This document shows, in pieces, positions 17,335-26,717 of a DNA stretch of 64,000 bases; position 1 is the first letter of the stretch, and every line of letters starts with the position of its first letter. The position numbers and the translations under genes are program-made. The DNA lies in the NCBI GenBank assembly GCA_025499705.1, contig JAFMVE010000026.1, positions 1-64,000 of the forward strand, written 5' to 3'. Under the pieces are notes generated by a model. That model saw only the letters and a program-made list of their open reading frames with translations, did no database searches and was not told where the DNA came from. The DNA comes from Carboxylicivirga caseinilyticus (GTDB lineage Bacteria > Bacteroidota > Bacteroidia > Bacteroidales > Marinilabiliaceae).

Positions 17335-17886
17335 TTAAACAAAGTTATGTTCTGCCTCCTTTAGAATAGGTAGAATATTATCTTTCTGAGATACGATGAC
17401 TTTGTCTGTAGGTATTTTCCAGTCTATATTTAATGCAGGATCATTATATGCCAGACCTCTTTCTGCTTCACGATTGTAATAATTATCGCATTTATACATG
17501 AAAAGGGCTGTTTCACTTAAAACCGAAAATCCATGAGCAAAGCCTTGTGGTATAAAAAACTGAATTTTGTTTTCGGCTGTTAGTTCAATCGCATAATGTT
17601 GACCAAATGTTGGAGATTTTTTTCTCAGGTCAACAGCTACATCCAAAACCTTACCTTCTAACACCTGAACCAATTTAGACTGAGAAAAAGGAGCCAATTG
17701 ATAATGCAATCCCCTAACAGTACCATAACATGATCTTGAAATATTATCCTGAACAAAGTGTGGAAGTACTTCATTTTCAAAATATCTGGATTCATTGTAT
17801 GATTCCATGAAAAAGCCTCGGTCATCAGCAAAAATCTGAGGCTGAATAATTACCAATCCTGGTATATGTGTTTTTTTTATTTCCAT
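17335..17886 (-). CDS. rfbC: dTDP-4-dehydrorhamnose 3,5-epimerase
   Basis: A 183-residue cupin-fold epimerase. Family marks: PQIFADDRGFFMESYN (about 16-31), FVQDNISRSCYGTVRGLHYQ (catalytic His in RGLHYQ), VLDVAVDLRKKSPTFGQH, FIPQGFAHGFSVLSE and YNDPALNIDW. It acts between RfbB and RfbD in dTDP-rhamnose synthesis. A 69-base gap separates it from rfbA upstream. Confidence 0.97.
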   Translation of the reverse strand: MEIKKTHIPGLVIIQPQIFADDRGFFMESYNESRYFENEVLPHFVQDNISRSCYGTVRGLHYQLAPFSQSKLVQVLEGKVLDVAVDLRKKSPTFGQHYAIELTAENKIQFFIPQGFAHGFSVLSETALFMYKCDNYYNREAERGLAYNDPALNIDWKIPTDKVIVSQKDNILPILKEAEHNFV

Positions 17887-17955
17887 TTAAAGTTGATTGA
17901 ATTGCAAAAATAACAATGCTGATTTAATTGTACATCATTACGGGGAGTTTCATCA

Positions 17956-18828
17956 TTATTTTGCTATACGAATCAGATATTTTCCGTACTCGTTTTTCTT
18001 TAATGGTTCTGCTAATTGTAATAATTGGTCTCTATTTATATATCCTTTATTAAAAGCAATTTCTTCAATGCAGGCAACTTTCAATCCTTGTCTATTTTCA
18101 ATGGTAGAAATAAAATTACTTGCTTGTAATAAACTATCGTGTGTGCCTGTATCGAGCCATGCTGTTCCCCTTCCAAGTTTGCTTAATTGCAATCTCTTTT
18201 CATTTAAGTAAAGCATGTTTAAGTCTGTAATTTCTAATTCGCCACGTTTTGATGGTTTTAAACTTTTAGCCTTCTCAACAACATCATTAGGGTAGAAGTA
18301 TAAACCGGTTACGGCATAGTTTGATTTGGGTATTTCTGGTTTTTCTTCAATAGAAGTTACCATTCCTGACTGATCAAATTCTGCAACTCCGTATCTCTCC
18401 GGATCTGTAACGTAATAACCAAAAACTACTGCTGCATCTTCTGTTTTTGATACTCTTGAAAGTGTTTCGCTAAAAGCATAGCTATAAAAGATGTTATCCC
18501 CCAGAACCATTGCAACGTTACTGTCCCCAATAAACTCTTCCCCAATAATAAAAGCCTGAGCTAAACCGTCAGGTGATGGTTGTTCTGCATAACTAATTTG
18601 TAAACCAAGATCAGAACCATCTCCAAAGAGATTTTTGTATAGAGGCAGGTCGTGAGGGGTGCTAATAATCAGTATTTCCTTTATGTCAGCCAGCATTAAA
18701 ACTGATAGAGGGTAATAAATCATTGGTTTGTCATAAACAGGTATGATCTGTTTTGAAATACTTTTAGTTGCAGGATATAATCTTGTGCCAGAACCACCTG
18801 CCAGGATGATGCCTTTTCTTTTATTCAT
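17956..18828 (-). CDS. rfbA: Glucose-1-phosphate thymidylyltransferase
   Basis: A 290-residue nucleotidyltransferase with the signature [17 protein letters not shown] near residue 10, [18 protein letters not shown], and [20 protein letters not shown]. It makes dTDP-glucose from dTTP and glucose-1-phosphate. It follows the UDP-xylose synthase gene by 18 bases, so one transcript probably covers both nucleotide-sugar branches. Confidence 0.97.
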   Translation of the reverse strand: MNKRKGIILAGGSGTRLYPATKSISKQIIPVYDKPMIYYPLSVLMLADIKEILIISTPHDLPLYKNLFGDGSDLGLQISYAEQPSPDGLAQAFIIGEEFIGDSNVAMVLGDNIFYSYAFSETLSRVSKTEDAAVVFGYYVTDPERYGVAEFDQSGMVTSIEEKPEIPKSNYAVTGLYFYPNDVVEKAKSLKPSKRGELEITDLNMLYLNEKRLQLSKLGRGTAWLDTGTHDSLLQASNFISTIENRQGLKVACIEEIAFNKGYINRDQLLQLAEPLKKNEYGKYLIRIAK

Positions 18829-18846
18829 AGGATTTAGTTTAATATT

Positions 18847-19806
18847 TTATTTTCTTGTCCAACCTTGTTTAAGTAAACCATCAAAATATTCAATGGTTTT
18901 AGTTAGACCTTCTCTTAGTTGAATTTTAGGTTCCCAACCATTTAATTCCTTTTGAGCAAGTGAAATATCAGGTTGGCGTTGAGTTGGGTCATCAGCTGGT
19001 AGAGGTTCGAAAGATAGTTTAGATTTTGAGTTAGTTAATTCAAGTATCGTATTTGCCAATTCAATCATTGTGAATTCATTCGGGTTGCCAATGTTAACGG
19101 GACCAACAAATTCCTTGCCTGTAGCCATCATTCTGATCATTCCTTCTACCAAATCATCAACATATTGAAAACTGCGGGTTTGTTTACCATCACCAAAAAT
19201 AGTAATGTTTTCACCTAAAAGTGCCTGTACAATAAAATTTGAAACCACACGTCCATCCTCAGGATTCATCTTAGGGCCATATGTATTAAAGATTCTGATG
19301 ATCTTTATATCAACATTATTTTGTACGTGGTAATTAACAAATAAACTTTCTGCACAACGTTTACCTTCATCGTAACAAGAGCGGATTCCAATAGGATTCA
19401 CATTCCCCCAATAGGATTCCGGTTGTGGGTGGATTAATGGATCACCATATACTTCGCTTGTCGAAGCTTGAAGGATACGGGCTTTAATACGTTTGGCCAG
19501 ACCTAACATATTGATCGCTCCCATCACTGAAGTTTTTATTGTTTTGATCGAGTTGTATTGGTAATGCACAGGTGAAGCGGGACAAGCCAAATTGTAAATT
19601 TCATCAACTTCAATGAAATAAGGGTGAGTAACATCGTGACGAATTAATTCAAAGTAGTGATTGTCAAGCAGATGTACTATATTGTCTTTAGCGCCTGTAA
19701 AGTAATTGTCCATACAAATCACTTCATTGCCTTCACTTAATAATCTTTCACATAAGTGAGAACCAATAAATCCAGCCCCTCCTGTTATTAAAACTCTTTT
19801 TTTCAT
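18847..19806 (-). CDS. UDP-glucuronate decarboxylase (UDP-xylose synthase)
   Basis: A 319-residue extended SDR. It has [14 protein letters not shown] (9-22) and features that separate UXS from other epimerases: [35 protein letters not shown], and the catalytic tyrosine in [11 protein letters not shown]. It oxidises and decarboxylates UDP-glucuronate to UDP-xylose. The enzyme making its substrate, Ugd, is encoded directly upstream. It is not RfbB: the dTDP-glucose dehydratase motifs are absent. Confidence 0.93.
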   Translation of the reverse strand: MKKRVLITGGAGFIGSHLCERLLSEGNEVICMDNYFTGAKDNIVHLLDNHYFELIRHDVTHPYFIEVDEIYNLACPASPVHYQYNSIKTIKTSVMGAINMLGLAKRIKARILQASTSEVYGDPLIHPQPESYWGNVNPIGIRSCYDEGKRCAESLFVNYHVQNNVDIKIIRIFNTYGPKMNPEDGRVVSNFIVQALLGENITIFGDGKQTRSFQYVDDLVEGMIRMMATGKEFVGPVNIGNPNEFTMIELANTILELTNSKSKLSFEPLPADDPTQRQPDISLAQKELNGWEPKIQLREGLTKTIEYFDGLLKQGWTRK

Positions 19807-19878
19807 TGAAGATATTTAAATCACTACTTTTTAAAGTAGAATGAATATTAATTGCAATATTATGAAATTAAATAAAAA

Positions 19879-19905
19879 AAGTCTGGAAAAGATTTGTCCA
19901 GACTT
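19879..19905 (-). terminator. Terminator downstream of ugd
   Basis: On the minus strand AAGTCTGG (19905-19898) pairs with CCAGACTT (19886-19879), with a T7 tract after it. It lies between ugd and the UDP-xylose synthase gene, so ugd can be expressed apart from the rest. Confidence 0.85.
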
Positions 19906-19926
19906 CTTATTATGGGAATAGTTTTA

Positions 19927-21237
19927 TTAACGACCTATACCATAGTAGGTAAATCCATTTTCTTTAATTTCAGCAGGGTCGTAAATATTACGGCCGTCAA
20001 AAATTACTTTTTCATTCATTAATTTTTCCATCACCTTAAAGTTTGGCATTCTGAATTCAGGCCATTCCGTGATTAATATTAATGCATCAGTATCAATTAA
20101 TGCATCATATTGATCTTTACCATATTCAATGGAATCACCTAATATTTTATGAGCCTCTTCAATTGCTACAGGATCGTATGCTTTAACTTTGGCACCAGCT
20201 TCTATTAAAGCCTCAGCAATTACCACAGATGGCGCCTCGCGCATATCGTCAGTTTGTGGTTTAAAAGATAGTCCCCACATACCAAATGTTTTACCTTTGA
20301 TATCACCAAAATGGCTCATGATCTTTTTTACAATCACCTTCTTTTGATCATTGTTTACATCTTCAACAGATTCTAACAATCTTAATCGGTAATTATATTG
20401 TTGTGCTGTTTTAATTATTGCTTTCACATCTTTAGGAAAACAAGAACCTCCATATCCAGCACCTGCATAAATGAATTTATTACCAATTCTTGAATCAGAT
20501 CCGATGCCACGACGAACATTTGAAACATCAGCACCAACTATTTCACATAGGTTGGCAATGTCATTCATGAAACTGATTTTTGTTGCAAGCATTGCATTAG
20601 CTGCATATTTTGTCATTTCTGCTGATGGGATATCCATGAAAAGAATCGGATGGCCATTTAACACAAATGGTTTGTACAACCGTTGCATTATTTTTTCTGC
20701 TTTTTCAGATTCTATTCCCACAACAATTCTATCCGGTTTAAGAAAGTCTTCAATGGCATTTCCTTCTTTTAAGAATTCAGGATTAGATGCAACATCAAAG
20801 TCAATTTGTACACCTCTTTTTTCTAATTCATCCTGTATCGCAGCTTTAACTTTTTTAGCAGTCCCAATCGGCACAGTACTTTTGGTAACCACTACTATAT
20901 GATTATTAATATGTTTTCCTATCTCGCGGGCTACAGATAATACGTGACTTAGATCTGCGCTACCATCTTCTTCTGGAGGGGTGCCAACAGCAATAAAAAC
21001 TGCTTCTGCACCTTCAATACTGTCTTTTAAACTTGTTGTGAAATGCAGTCTGTCTTTTTCTACATTTGAAAGAACCATTCTGTCTAAGCCTGGTTCATAG
21101 ATAGGTATTATACCTTTTTTAAGTTTTTCAATTTTGTCCTTATTTATATCAACGCAAGTTACATAAATACCTGTGTCAGAGAAGCATGTTCCTGTAACTA
21201 GTCCAACATAACCAGTCCCTATAATTGAAATTTTCAT
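19927..21237 (-). CDS. ugd: UDP-glucose 6-dehydrogenase
   Basis: A 436-residue enzyme of normal length. The NAD site is IGTGYVGLVTG (6-16), with VAVGTPPEEDG, NPEFLKEGNAIEDFLKPDR, and the catalytic cysteine in GYGGSCFPKD; the C-terminal UDP-binding domain begins near GKTFGMWGLSFKP. It oxidises UDP-glucose twice to UDP-glucuronate. A -7 like box TATTTTTG is at 21302-21295 upstream on the minus strand. A terminator separates it from the decarboxylase gene. Confidence 0.97.
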   Translation of the reverse strand: MKISIIGTGYVGLVTGTCFSDTGIYVTCVDINKDKIEKLKKGIIPIYEPGLDRMVLSNVEKDRLHFTTSLKDSIEGAEAVFIAVGTPPEEDGSADLSHVLSVAREIGKHINNHIVVVTKSTVPIGTAKKVKAAIQDELEKRGVQIDFDVASNPEFLKEGNAIEDFLKPDRIVVGIESEKAEKIMQRLYKPFVLNGHPILFMDIPSAEMTKYAANAMLATKISFMNDIANLCEIVGADVSNVRRGIGSDSRIGNKFIYAGAGYGGSCFPKDVKAIIKTAQQYNYRLRLLESVEDVNNDQKKVIVKKIMSHFGDIKGKTFGMWGLSFKPQTDDMREAPSVVIAEALIEAGAKVKAYDPVAIEEAHKILGDSIEYGKDQYDALIDTDALILITEWPEFRMPNFKVMEKLMNEKVIFDGRNIYDPAEIKENGFTYYGIGR

Positions 21238-21600
21238 AATTCTTATTTATTCTGTTTAGAAATAAAGTTGATTGAGTATTGATCTTTCAATCTTCAAAAA
21301 TAGAAAATATTATATGAATTGAACAGTCTAATATTGTGGATTCATATTTGATGATGTAAAAGTGGTAGATAATCAGATGTCTGAGTAATGAGTGATGGTT
21401 GAGAAAATATTTGGATGAAACTTAATATATGTGGTTTTTAATAATATAAACATCTTGACAAAAATTTATTCTCCAATTATTTTTAATACTTAGCTTAAAT
21501 TATTGGCTTAGAAAGTTTTTTAACTCAGAAAAAGTTAATAATTTTGCACGGATTTTTACAATATAATGTCTAACTACTAGTTATTTAACGATTTAGAGAA
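21238..21600. other. Divergent intergenic region between ugd and rpsA
   Basis: A 363-base AT-rich region with no credible gene. It holds the ugd promoter element near 21300 and the rpsA promoter near 21540. The middle (about 21340-21500) shows no repeat, strong hairpin or reading frame that I can support. Confidence 0.7.
21516..21546 (+). promoter_or_regulatory. Putative rpsA promoter
   Basis: TTTT at 21516-21519 (one mismatch to TTTG), a 19-base spacer, and TAATTTTG at 21539-21546, a full match to TAnnTTTG. The leader to the rpsA ATG would be about 48 bases. Confidence 0.6.
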
Positions 21601-23469
21601 ATGGCAGAAGAAAAAGAAAATGTTCAGGAGCCTGTAGAAAATACTCCTGAAGTAAACGAAACTCCTGTTGCTAACGAGCCAGTTGCAACTGTTCCAGCTG
21701 ATGATTTTGACTGGGATAGCTATGAAGCAGGTGATGTATTAGGCGCTGGTGCATCAAAAGAAGAATTGGCTAAAATGTATGACGAAACTTTATCAACTAT
21801 TTCTGAAAAAGAAGTAATTGAAGGAGAAGTTATCGCATTAACAAAACGTGAAGTTGTTATTAATATCGGATTCAAATCTGATGGTATCGTTAGCCGTAAC
21901 GAATTTCGTTACAATCCGGAATTAAAAGTTGGCGATAAAGTAGAAGTTTACGTTGAAAGTCAAGAGGACAAAAAAGGACAATTAGTTCTTTCTCACAAAA
22001 AAGCAAGAGCATTACGTTCTTGGGATCGCGTAAACGAAGCTTTGGATAACGATGAAGTTATCAAGGGTTACATCAAGTGTCGTACTAAAGGTGGTATGAT
22101 TGTGGATGTATTTGGTATTGAGGCTTTCTTGCCAGGTTCACAAATTGATGTTAAGCCTATTCGCGATTACGATATGTATGTAGGTAAAACTATGGAATTC
22201 AAAGTGGTGAAAATCAACCCAGAATTCAAAAACGTAGTTGTATCTCATAAAGCACTTATTGAAGCTGAACTTGAGCAGCAGAAAAAAGACATTATTTCTA
22301 AGCTTGAAAAAGGTCAGGTTCTTGAAGGAACCGTTAAAAACATCACTTCTTATGGTGTATTTATCGACCTTGGTGGCGTAGATGGTTTGATTCACATTAC
22401 TGACCTTTCTTGGGGCCGTGTGACTCATCCGGAAGAAATTGTTCAATTAGATCAGAAATTGAACGTTGTAATTCTTGATTTCGATGATGAAAAGAAAAGA
22501 ATTGCATTAGGTTTGAAACAATTGACTTCTCATCCTTGGGATTCATTGGATTCAGAGCTTAAAGTTGGTGATGTAGTGAAAGGTAAAGTGGTTGTTATGG
22601 CTGACTATGGTGCATTTGTAGAAATTGCTCCAGGTGTAGAAGGTTTGATCCACGTTTCTGAAATGTCATGGTCACAACACTTACGTAGCGCTCAGGATTT
22701 CTTGAAAGTGGGCGACGATGTAGAGGCAATGGTATTGACTTTAGATCGCGACGAGCGTAAGATGTCTCTTGGTATTAAGCAATTAAAAGCTGATCCATGG
22801 GAGAAAATCGAAGATGTATATGCTGTTGGAACTAAACACAAAGCATATGTACGTAACTTCACTAACTTCGGTGTGTTTGTAGAAATTGAAGAAGGAATTG
22901 ACGGATTGATCCACATTTCTGATTTATCTTGGACGAAGAAAATTAAGCACCCAGCAGAATTTACTGCAATTGGTGACGAAATTGATGTAGTAGTTCTTGA
23001 AATCGACAAAGAAAACCGTCGTTTGAGTTTAGGTCACAAACAACTTGAAGAAAATCCATGGGATGTATTCGAAACTATCTTCACTGTTGATTCAGTTCAT
23101 GAAGGTACTATTGTTGATATTTTCGACAAAGGTGCTGTAATTGCATTGCAATACGGTGTTGAAGGATTTGCTACTCCACGTCACCTTGTAAAAGAAGACG
23201 GAGCTCAGGCTAAAGTGGAAGAAAAACTTGATTTTAAAGTGATTGAGTTCAATAAGGCTGCTAAGCGTATCATACTATCGCATTCACGTATTTTCGAAGA
23301 TGTACAGAAAGATGAAGAAGTAGCTGCTAAGAAAGCTCAAACTAAAGCCACTAAAAAAGGTGTGAAGAAGTTGAATGATAACTTAGAAAAAACTACTTTA
23401 GGAGATATTTCTGAATTAGCTGCCTTGAAAGATCAATTGGAAGCTGATGAGAAATCATCTAAAGAATAG
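21601..23469 (+). CDS. rpsA: 30S ribosomal protein S1
   Basis: A 622-residue protein with six S1 RNA-binding repeats after an acidic N-terminal extension (1-60, rich in E, P and V). The repeats begin at about 73, 158, 242, 327, 414 and 500; repeats 3-5 are the most regular (YGVFIDLGGVDGLIHITDLSW, and similar at YGAFVEIAPG and FGVFVEIEEG). S1 binds mRNA on the 30S subunit, which matters in a phylum that makes little use of Shine-Dalgarno pairing. The C-terminus is Lys-rich, then acidic. Codon use suggests high expression. Confidence 0.96.
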   Translation: MAEEKENVQEPVENTPEVNETPVANEPVATVPADDFDWDSYEAGDVLGAGASKEELAKMYDETLSTISEKEVIEGEVIALTKREVVINIGFKSDGIVSRNEFRYNPELKVGDKVEVYVESQEDKKGQLVLSHKKARALRSWDRVNEALDNDEVIKGYIKCRTKGGMIVDVFGIEAFLPGSQIDVKPIRDYDMYVGKTMEFKVVKINPEFKNVVVSHKALIEAELEQQKKDIISKLEKGQVLEGTVKNITSYGVFIDLGGVDGLIHITDLSWGRVTHPEEIVQLDQKLNVVILDFDDEKKRIALGLKQLTSHPWDSLDSELKVGDVVKGKVVVMADYGAFVEIAPGVEGLIHVSEMSWSQHLRSAQDFLKVGDDVEAMVLTLDRDERKMSLGIKQLKADPWEKIEDVYAVGTKHKAYVRNFTNFGVFVEIEEGIDGLIHISDLSWTKKIKHPAEFTAIGDEIDVVVLEIDKENRRLSLGHKQLEENPWDVFETIFTVDSVHEGTIVDIFDKGAVIALQYGVEGFATPRHLVKEDGAQAKVEEKLDFKVIEFNKAAKRIILSHSRIFEDVQKDEEVAAKKAQTKATKKGVKKLNDNLEKTTLGDISELAALKDQLEADEKSSKE

Positions 23470-23494
23470 TTATTACTAAGTTAAAACGATAAGA

Positions 23495-23851
23495 ATGGAC
23501 TTTAAAATTGATAAATTAGACGGATTTACATTGGTTCAGGTTTTGAAAGAAAAGTTGGATACGCATATTGCACCAACGCTGAAATCAGAGTTAGTGTTAC
23601 TTTCGGGTAATGGTGAGAAAAATATTCTGCTTGATCTTGGAAAGTGTAATTATTGCGATTCGTCTGGTTTAAGTGCCATTCTTGTTGCTAACAGACTTTG
23701 TAAAAATGCCGATGGGGTATTTGTATTAGCAGGATTACAGCCTGCGGTTGAGAGATTAATCTCGGTTTCGCAGTTGGATTCTGTTTTAAACATAGCCCCG
23801 TCATTAAATGACGGAACTGAAATGATACGTAAAGCGATTGATTCGAACTAA
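23495..23851 (+). CDS. STAS-domain protein (anti-sigma factor antagonist-like)
   Basis: A 118-residue single STAS domain with the conserved loop CDSSGLSAIL (about 53-62), where the second Ser is the phosphorylation site in SpoIIAA-like proteins. It probably takes part in partner switching with a serine kinase or anti-sigma factor, neither of which is in the window. It lies 25 bases after rpsA and just before rnz. Confidence 0.88.
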   Translation: MDFKIDKLDGFTLVQVLKEKLDTHIAPTLKSELVLLSGNGEKNILLDLGKCNYCDSSGLSAILVANRLCKNADGVFVLAGLQPAVERLISVSQLDSVLNIAPSLNDGTEMIRKAIDSN

Positions 23852-23855
23852 TTCG

Positions 23856-24773
23856 ATGAGTAGCTTTTCAGTAACCATTTTAGGAAGTAATTCAGCATTA
23901 CCAACATCGGATAGATATCCTACCGCTCAGATACTACGTGTATCTGAGCGTTTTTTTTTGATTGATTGCGGTGAAGGAACACAGATGCAGTTGAGGAAGA
24001 ATAAGATTAATTTTTCCAAAATTCATCATATTTTTCTTTCTCATCTACATGGCGATCATGTTTTTGGTTTAATGGGTTTAATATCAACTTTTGGATTATT
24101 GGGTAGGAATAAAAAACTTACTATTCATGCACATCCAGATTTGAAAACATTATTAAAACCACATTTGGATTATTTTTGTGAAGATCTTCCGTTTGCCATT
24201 GAATTCAATGATCTAACATACGATTCATCTAAAGTTATTTATGAGGATAAAAAGGTGACTGTTGAGTCATTTCCTTTGTCTCATCGCATACCTACTTGTG
24301 GTTTTCTTTTTAAAGAGAAAGAAAAGGAACCAAACATTCGTAAGGAAGCCATATTCAAATTCAATTTAGGTATTGCCGATATTGTATCAATAAAGAATGG
24401 GAATCCATATTTTGATGAGGATGGGAGAGAGGTTAATCAGAAAGAGTTAATTATTCCTGCGCCTAAAGCACGTTCATATGCTTTTTGTTCAGATACAAAA
24501 TATTTCAGAAAAATCATTCCTGTAATTCAAGGCGTCGATCTTTTGTATCATGAAGCTACCTTTTTGCATGAATTAAAAAGTCTTGCAAAATCGTCTAGTC
24601 ATACAACTGCACATCAGGCTGCCACAATAGCAAAGGATGCTGCTGTTGGTAAGTTACTAATTGGACATTTCTCCAGTAGATATTTCGATCTTACACCTCT
24701 TAAGGAAGAAGCCTCTGCAGTATTTGAGAATGTTGAGTTAGCCCTGGATAATAATGAGTATTTTATCGATTAG
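23856..24773 (+). CDS. rnz: Ribonuclease Z
   Basis: A 305-residue metallo-beta-lactamase fold tRNA 3' endonuclease. The zinc motif is HLHGDHVFG, with DCGEGTQMQLRK before it, SFPLSHRIPTCGF, FCSDTKYF, YHEATFLHE, HTTAHQAATIAKDA and LIGHFSSRY. I take the ATG at 23856 (MSSFSVTILGS), four bases after the STAS stop, over an in-frame TTG at 23838 that lies inside it. It trims 3' trailers of tRNAs that lack an encoded CCA, as the four tRNA-Asp genes here do. Confidence 0.95.
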   Translation: MSSFSVTILGSNSALPTSDRYPTAQILRVSERFFLIDCGEGTQMQLRKNKINFSKIHHIFLSHLHGDHVFGLMGLISTFGLLGRNKKLTIHAHPDLKTLLKPHLDYFCEDLPFAIEFNDLTYDSSKVIYEDKKVTVESFPLSHRIPTCGFLFKEKEKEPNIRKEAIFKFNLGIADIVSIKNGNPYFDEDGREVNQKELIIPAPKARSYAFCSDTKYFRKIIPVIQGVDLLYHEATFLHELKSLAKSSSHTTAHQAATIAKDAAVGKLLIGHFSSRYFDLTPLKEEASAVFENVELALDNNEYFID

Positions 24774-24781
24774 ATAAGCGT

Positions 24782-25291
24782 TTAACTTTCTTTTGTAAAG
24801 GAAGCGTCGGCTAAATCAACTACCAGGGTATAACCAATATTACTGATTCTTAGATATAGCTTTTTAGCACCTTGTACTTCCAATACTTCGCCAGTTATAC
24901 CTTTTAGTGGCCCTGATGTAACAGTTATTGTCTGACCTTTTTTAAGTTGGTCTGTTTCGACATCAAAATCCAATTGATTCTCTATGGTGCGTCTCATGGC
25001 TTCAATATCAGAATCAGGAATAGTACAGGCATGTCCTTTATAGGATACATAAGCAACCACACCATTTGCTTCAAATACTTTACGGTAATCTTCTTTGAGG
25101 ATGTTTACGAAGATGTATGAACTGATTACTGGCATTTCAACCCATTTCTTGCGATCGCTCCATTGACGAAGGATTTTTTTCATGGGAAGATATGCTTTAA
25201 TACCCATATTGGTTAATTGTTCCAATACCTTCTTCTCAGCTCTTGACTTGGTATAAAGGGCATACCAGGTGTATTTCTTCTTATCGTCCAA
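24782..25291 (-). CDS. UpxY-like NusG-family transcription antiterminator
   Basis: A 169-residue NusG paralogue. The NGN domain (about 5-105) starts with WYALYTKSRAEKKV and has AYLPMKKILRQWSDRKKW and SYIFVNI; the KOW motif follows (VTSGPLKGITGEVLEVQG, about 127-144). It resembles the UpxY/RfaH-type factors that help polymerase through long polysaccharide operons. It is not the housekeeping NusG, which would sit among ribosomal protein genes. It is a single-gene unit about 3.5 kb from the nucleotide-sugar block, on the same strand but downstream of it. Confidence 0.88.
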   Translation of the reverse strand: MDDKKKYTWYALYTKSRAEKKVLEQLTNMGIKAYLPMKKILRQWSDRKKWVEMPVISSYIFVNILKEDYRKVFEANGVVAYVSYKGHACTIPDSDIEAMRRTIENQLDFDVETDQLKKGQTITVTSGPLKGITGEVLEVQGAKKLYLRISNIGYTLVVDLADASFTKES

Positions 25292-25357
25292 AATAGTTCG
25301 TGTATGTTTGTCGCGAAGGTAATAAATTTGCCTTTTTTGACATGATAAAACAAAAAA

Positions 25358-25384
25358 AAGAGCACTTGTTCAATGCTCTTTTTT
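25358..25384 (-). terminator. Terminator downstream of fprA
   Basis: On the minus strand AAGAGCA (25380-25374) pairs with TGCTCTT (25364-25358), with a T8 tract after it (25359-25352). It separates the flavoprotein gene from the UpxY-like gene. Confidence 0.85.
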
Positions 25385-25403
25385 GTTAGTTTATTATACT
25401 CGA

Positions 25404-26594
25404 TTAACTTCTTAATTTGTCGGCCATGGCTACACCTAATTGCCAGCAGGCTTCGTATTTGTCTTCTTTAAGCGAGTGTTTCTCTTCAACAGGTTCAGCA
25501 ACAGCTTCCCATTTTAGTGACTCCGCTGCTTCATTTAGTTTCTTAACTGAAGCCCCGGCCCATGTGTAAGAACCAAGTATTCCATAGTAGTGATTAGTTA
25601 CGCCCATATGTTGAAGTTTTGAAACCAACGCTTCCATGTTAGGATGTAATTCATTGCTATACGTTGGACTTCCCAAAATAATTCCTTTGAATTTGAAGAT
25701 GTCTGAAATTATGTAGGATGGATGTGTTTTACTTACATCATAAACTCTTACATTTTTAATCCCTGATTCAGCCAGTGCTCTCGCAGCTACTTCAGCCATC
25801 TCTTCGGTATTACCATACATCGATGCATAAGCAACAACAACGCCTTCTTCACCTTCATATTGACTCCATTGATTGTACCAATTAATCATTTGAGTAATGT
25901 TTTCGCGGTATATTGGTCCATGAGAAGGGGCAATCATTTTCATTTCTAAGCTACCTAATTTTTGAAGTGCTTTTTGAACAGGATTTCCATATTTACCCAC
26001 AATATTGGAGTAATAGCGTCGCATTTCATCTTTGAAATATTCAAAATCCAATTCATCATCAAAAATGCCACCATCTAATGTTCCAAAGCTTCCAAAAGCA
26101 TCAGAAGAAAATAGTATCTGGTTGGTTTCTTCAAAACATACCATTGATTCAGGCCAGTGAACCATTGGGACCGTATAAAATGTTAATTTGTTCTTGCCTA
26201 ATTCAAGAGTGTCTCCTTCTTTAATTTCTTTAAAGTTAGAGCTTATGCCATAATACCCTTCTATCATGGGAAGTGTTTTTTTGTTCCCAACAATTTCCAT
26301 ATCAGGATATAATTCTGTAAGAATGCGAATTGCCCCTGAGTGGTCGGGTTCCATATGATTAACGATGAGGTAGTCAATAGGACGATCATTGATAACAGCG
26401 CGTACTTTGGCAATCCATTTTTCAAAATGACCGGCTTCAACAGTGTCTATTACAGCTACTTTTTCATCGGCAATAAGGTATGAGTTATATGAGACTCCAC
26501 GATCTAAGGGCCACATGTTTTCAAACAATGCTGTTCGGCGGTCGTTTACTCCAACGTAGAAAATTTGTTCAGATAGATTTACTGGTCTATACAT
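25404..26594 (-). CDS. FprA-type flavodiiron protein (A-type flavoprotein)
   Basis: A 396-residue flavodiiron protein. The metallo-beta-lactamase domain (1-250) has the diiron ligands in NHMEPDHSG, then VHWPESMV and SHGPIYR. The flavodoxin domain (about 255-395) has YASMYGNTEEMA and GSPTYSNELHP. These enzymes reduce oxygen to water or NO to N2O in anaerobes and microaerophiles, taking electrons from rubredoxin or similar. No rubredoxin gene is nearby. A TATTTTTG box (26652-26645, minus strand) is a likely promoter element. Confidence 0.95.
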   Translation of the reverse strand: MYRPVNLSEQIFYVGVNDRRTALFENMWPLDRGVSYNSYLIADEKVAVIDTVEAGHFEKWIAKVRAVINDRPIDYLIVNHMEPDHSGAIRILTELYPDMEIVGNKKTLPMIEGYYGISSNFKEIKEGDTLELGKNKLTFYTVPMVHWPESMVCFEETNQILFSSDAFGSFGTLDGGIFDDELDFEYFKDEMRRYYSNIVGKYGNPVQKALQKLGSLEMKMIAPSHGPIYRENITQMINWYNQWSQYEGEEGVVVAYASMYGNTEEMAEVAARALAESGIKNVRVYDVSKTHPSYIISDIFKFKGIILGSPTYSNELHPNMEALVSKLQHMGVTNHYYGILGSYTWAGASVKKLNEAAESLKWEAVAEPVEEKHSLKEDKYEACWQLGVAMADKLRS

Positions 26595-26678
26595 CTTGAA
26601 TCTGGTTTTATCTTTAATTGTTACTAATTCGGTATTTGAATGCGCAAAAATAAAAAAAAGATAGTGGTTAAAATAAAA

Positions 26679-26700
26679 AAAGCTCCTGAAAAGGAGCTTT
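26679..26700 (-). terminator. Terminator downstream of the SPOR lipoprotein gene
   Basis: AAAGCTCCT (26679-26687) pairs with AGGAGCTTT (26692-26700) around GAAA. On the minus strand it runs into a T7 tract. It lies just upstream of the fprA promoter element. Confidence 0.88.
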
Positions 26701-26717
26701 TAAGTCTTATTTAAATT

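Noticed and set aside
17897-18211. A 104-codon plus-strand frame overlapping the end of rfbA
   Set aside because: It is antisense to rfbA for most of its length, with low-complexity composition and no domain.
18847-19806. Calling this SDR gene rfbB because it precedes rfbA
   Set aside because: Its motifs ([21 protein letters not shown]) are those of UDP-glucuronate decarboxylase, and ugd, which makes its substrate, is directly upstream.
20471-20902. A 143-codon open frame on the plus strand
   Set aside because: It lies wholly inside ugd on the opposite strand, has no ribosome site or recognisable domain, and ugd is fully conserved across it.
22138-23009. Two minus-strand frames of about 100 codons within rpsA
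   Set aside because: They are shadows of the repetitive, highly biased rpsA coding sequence.
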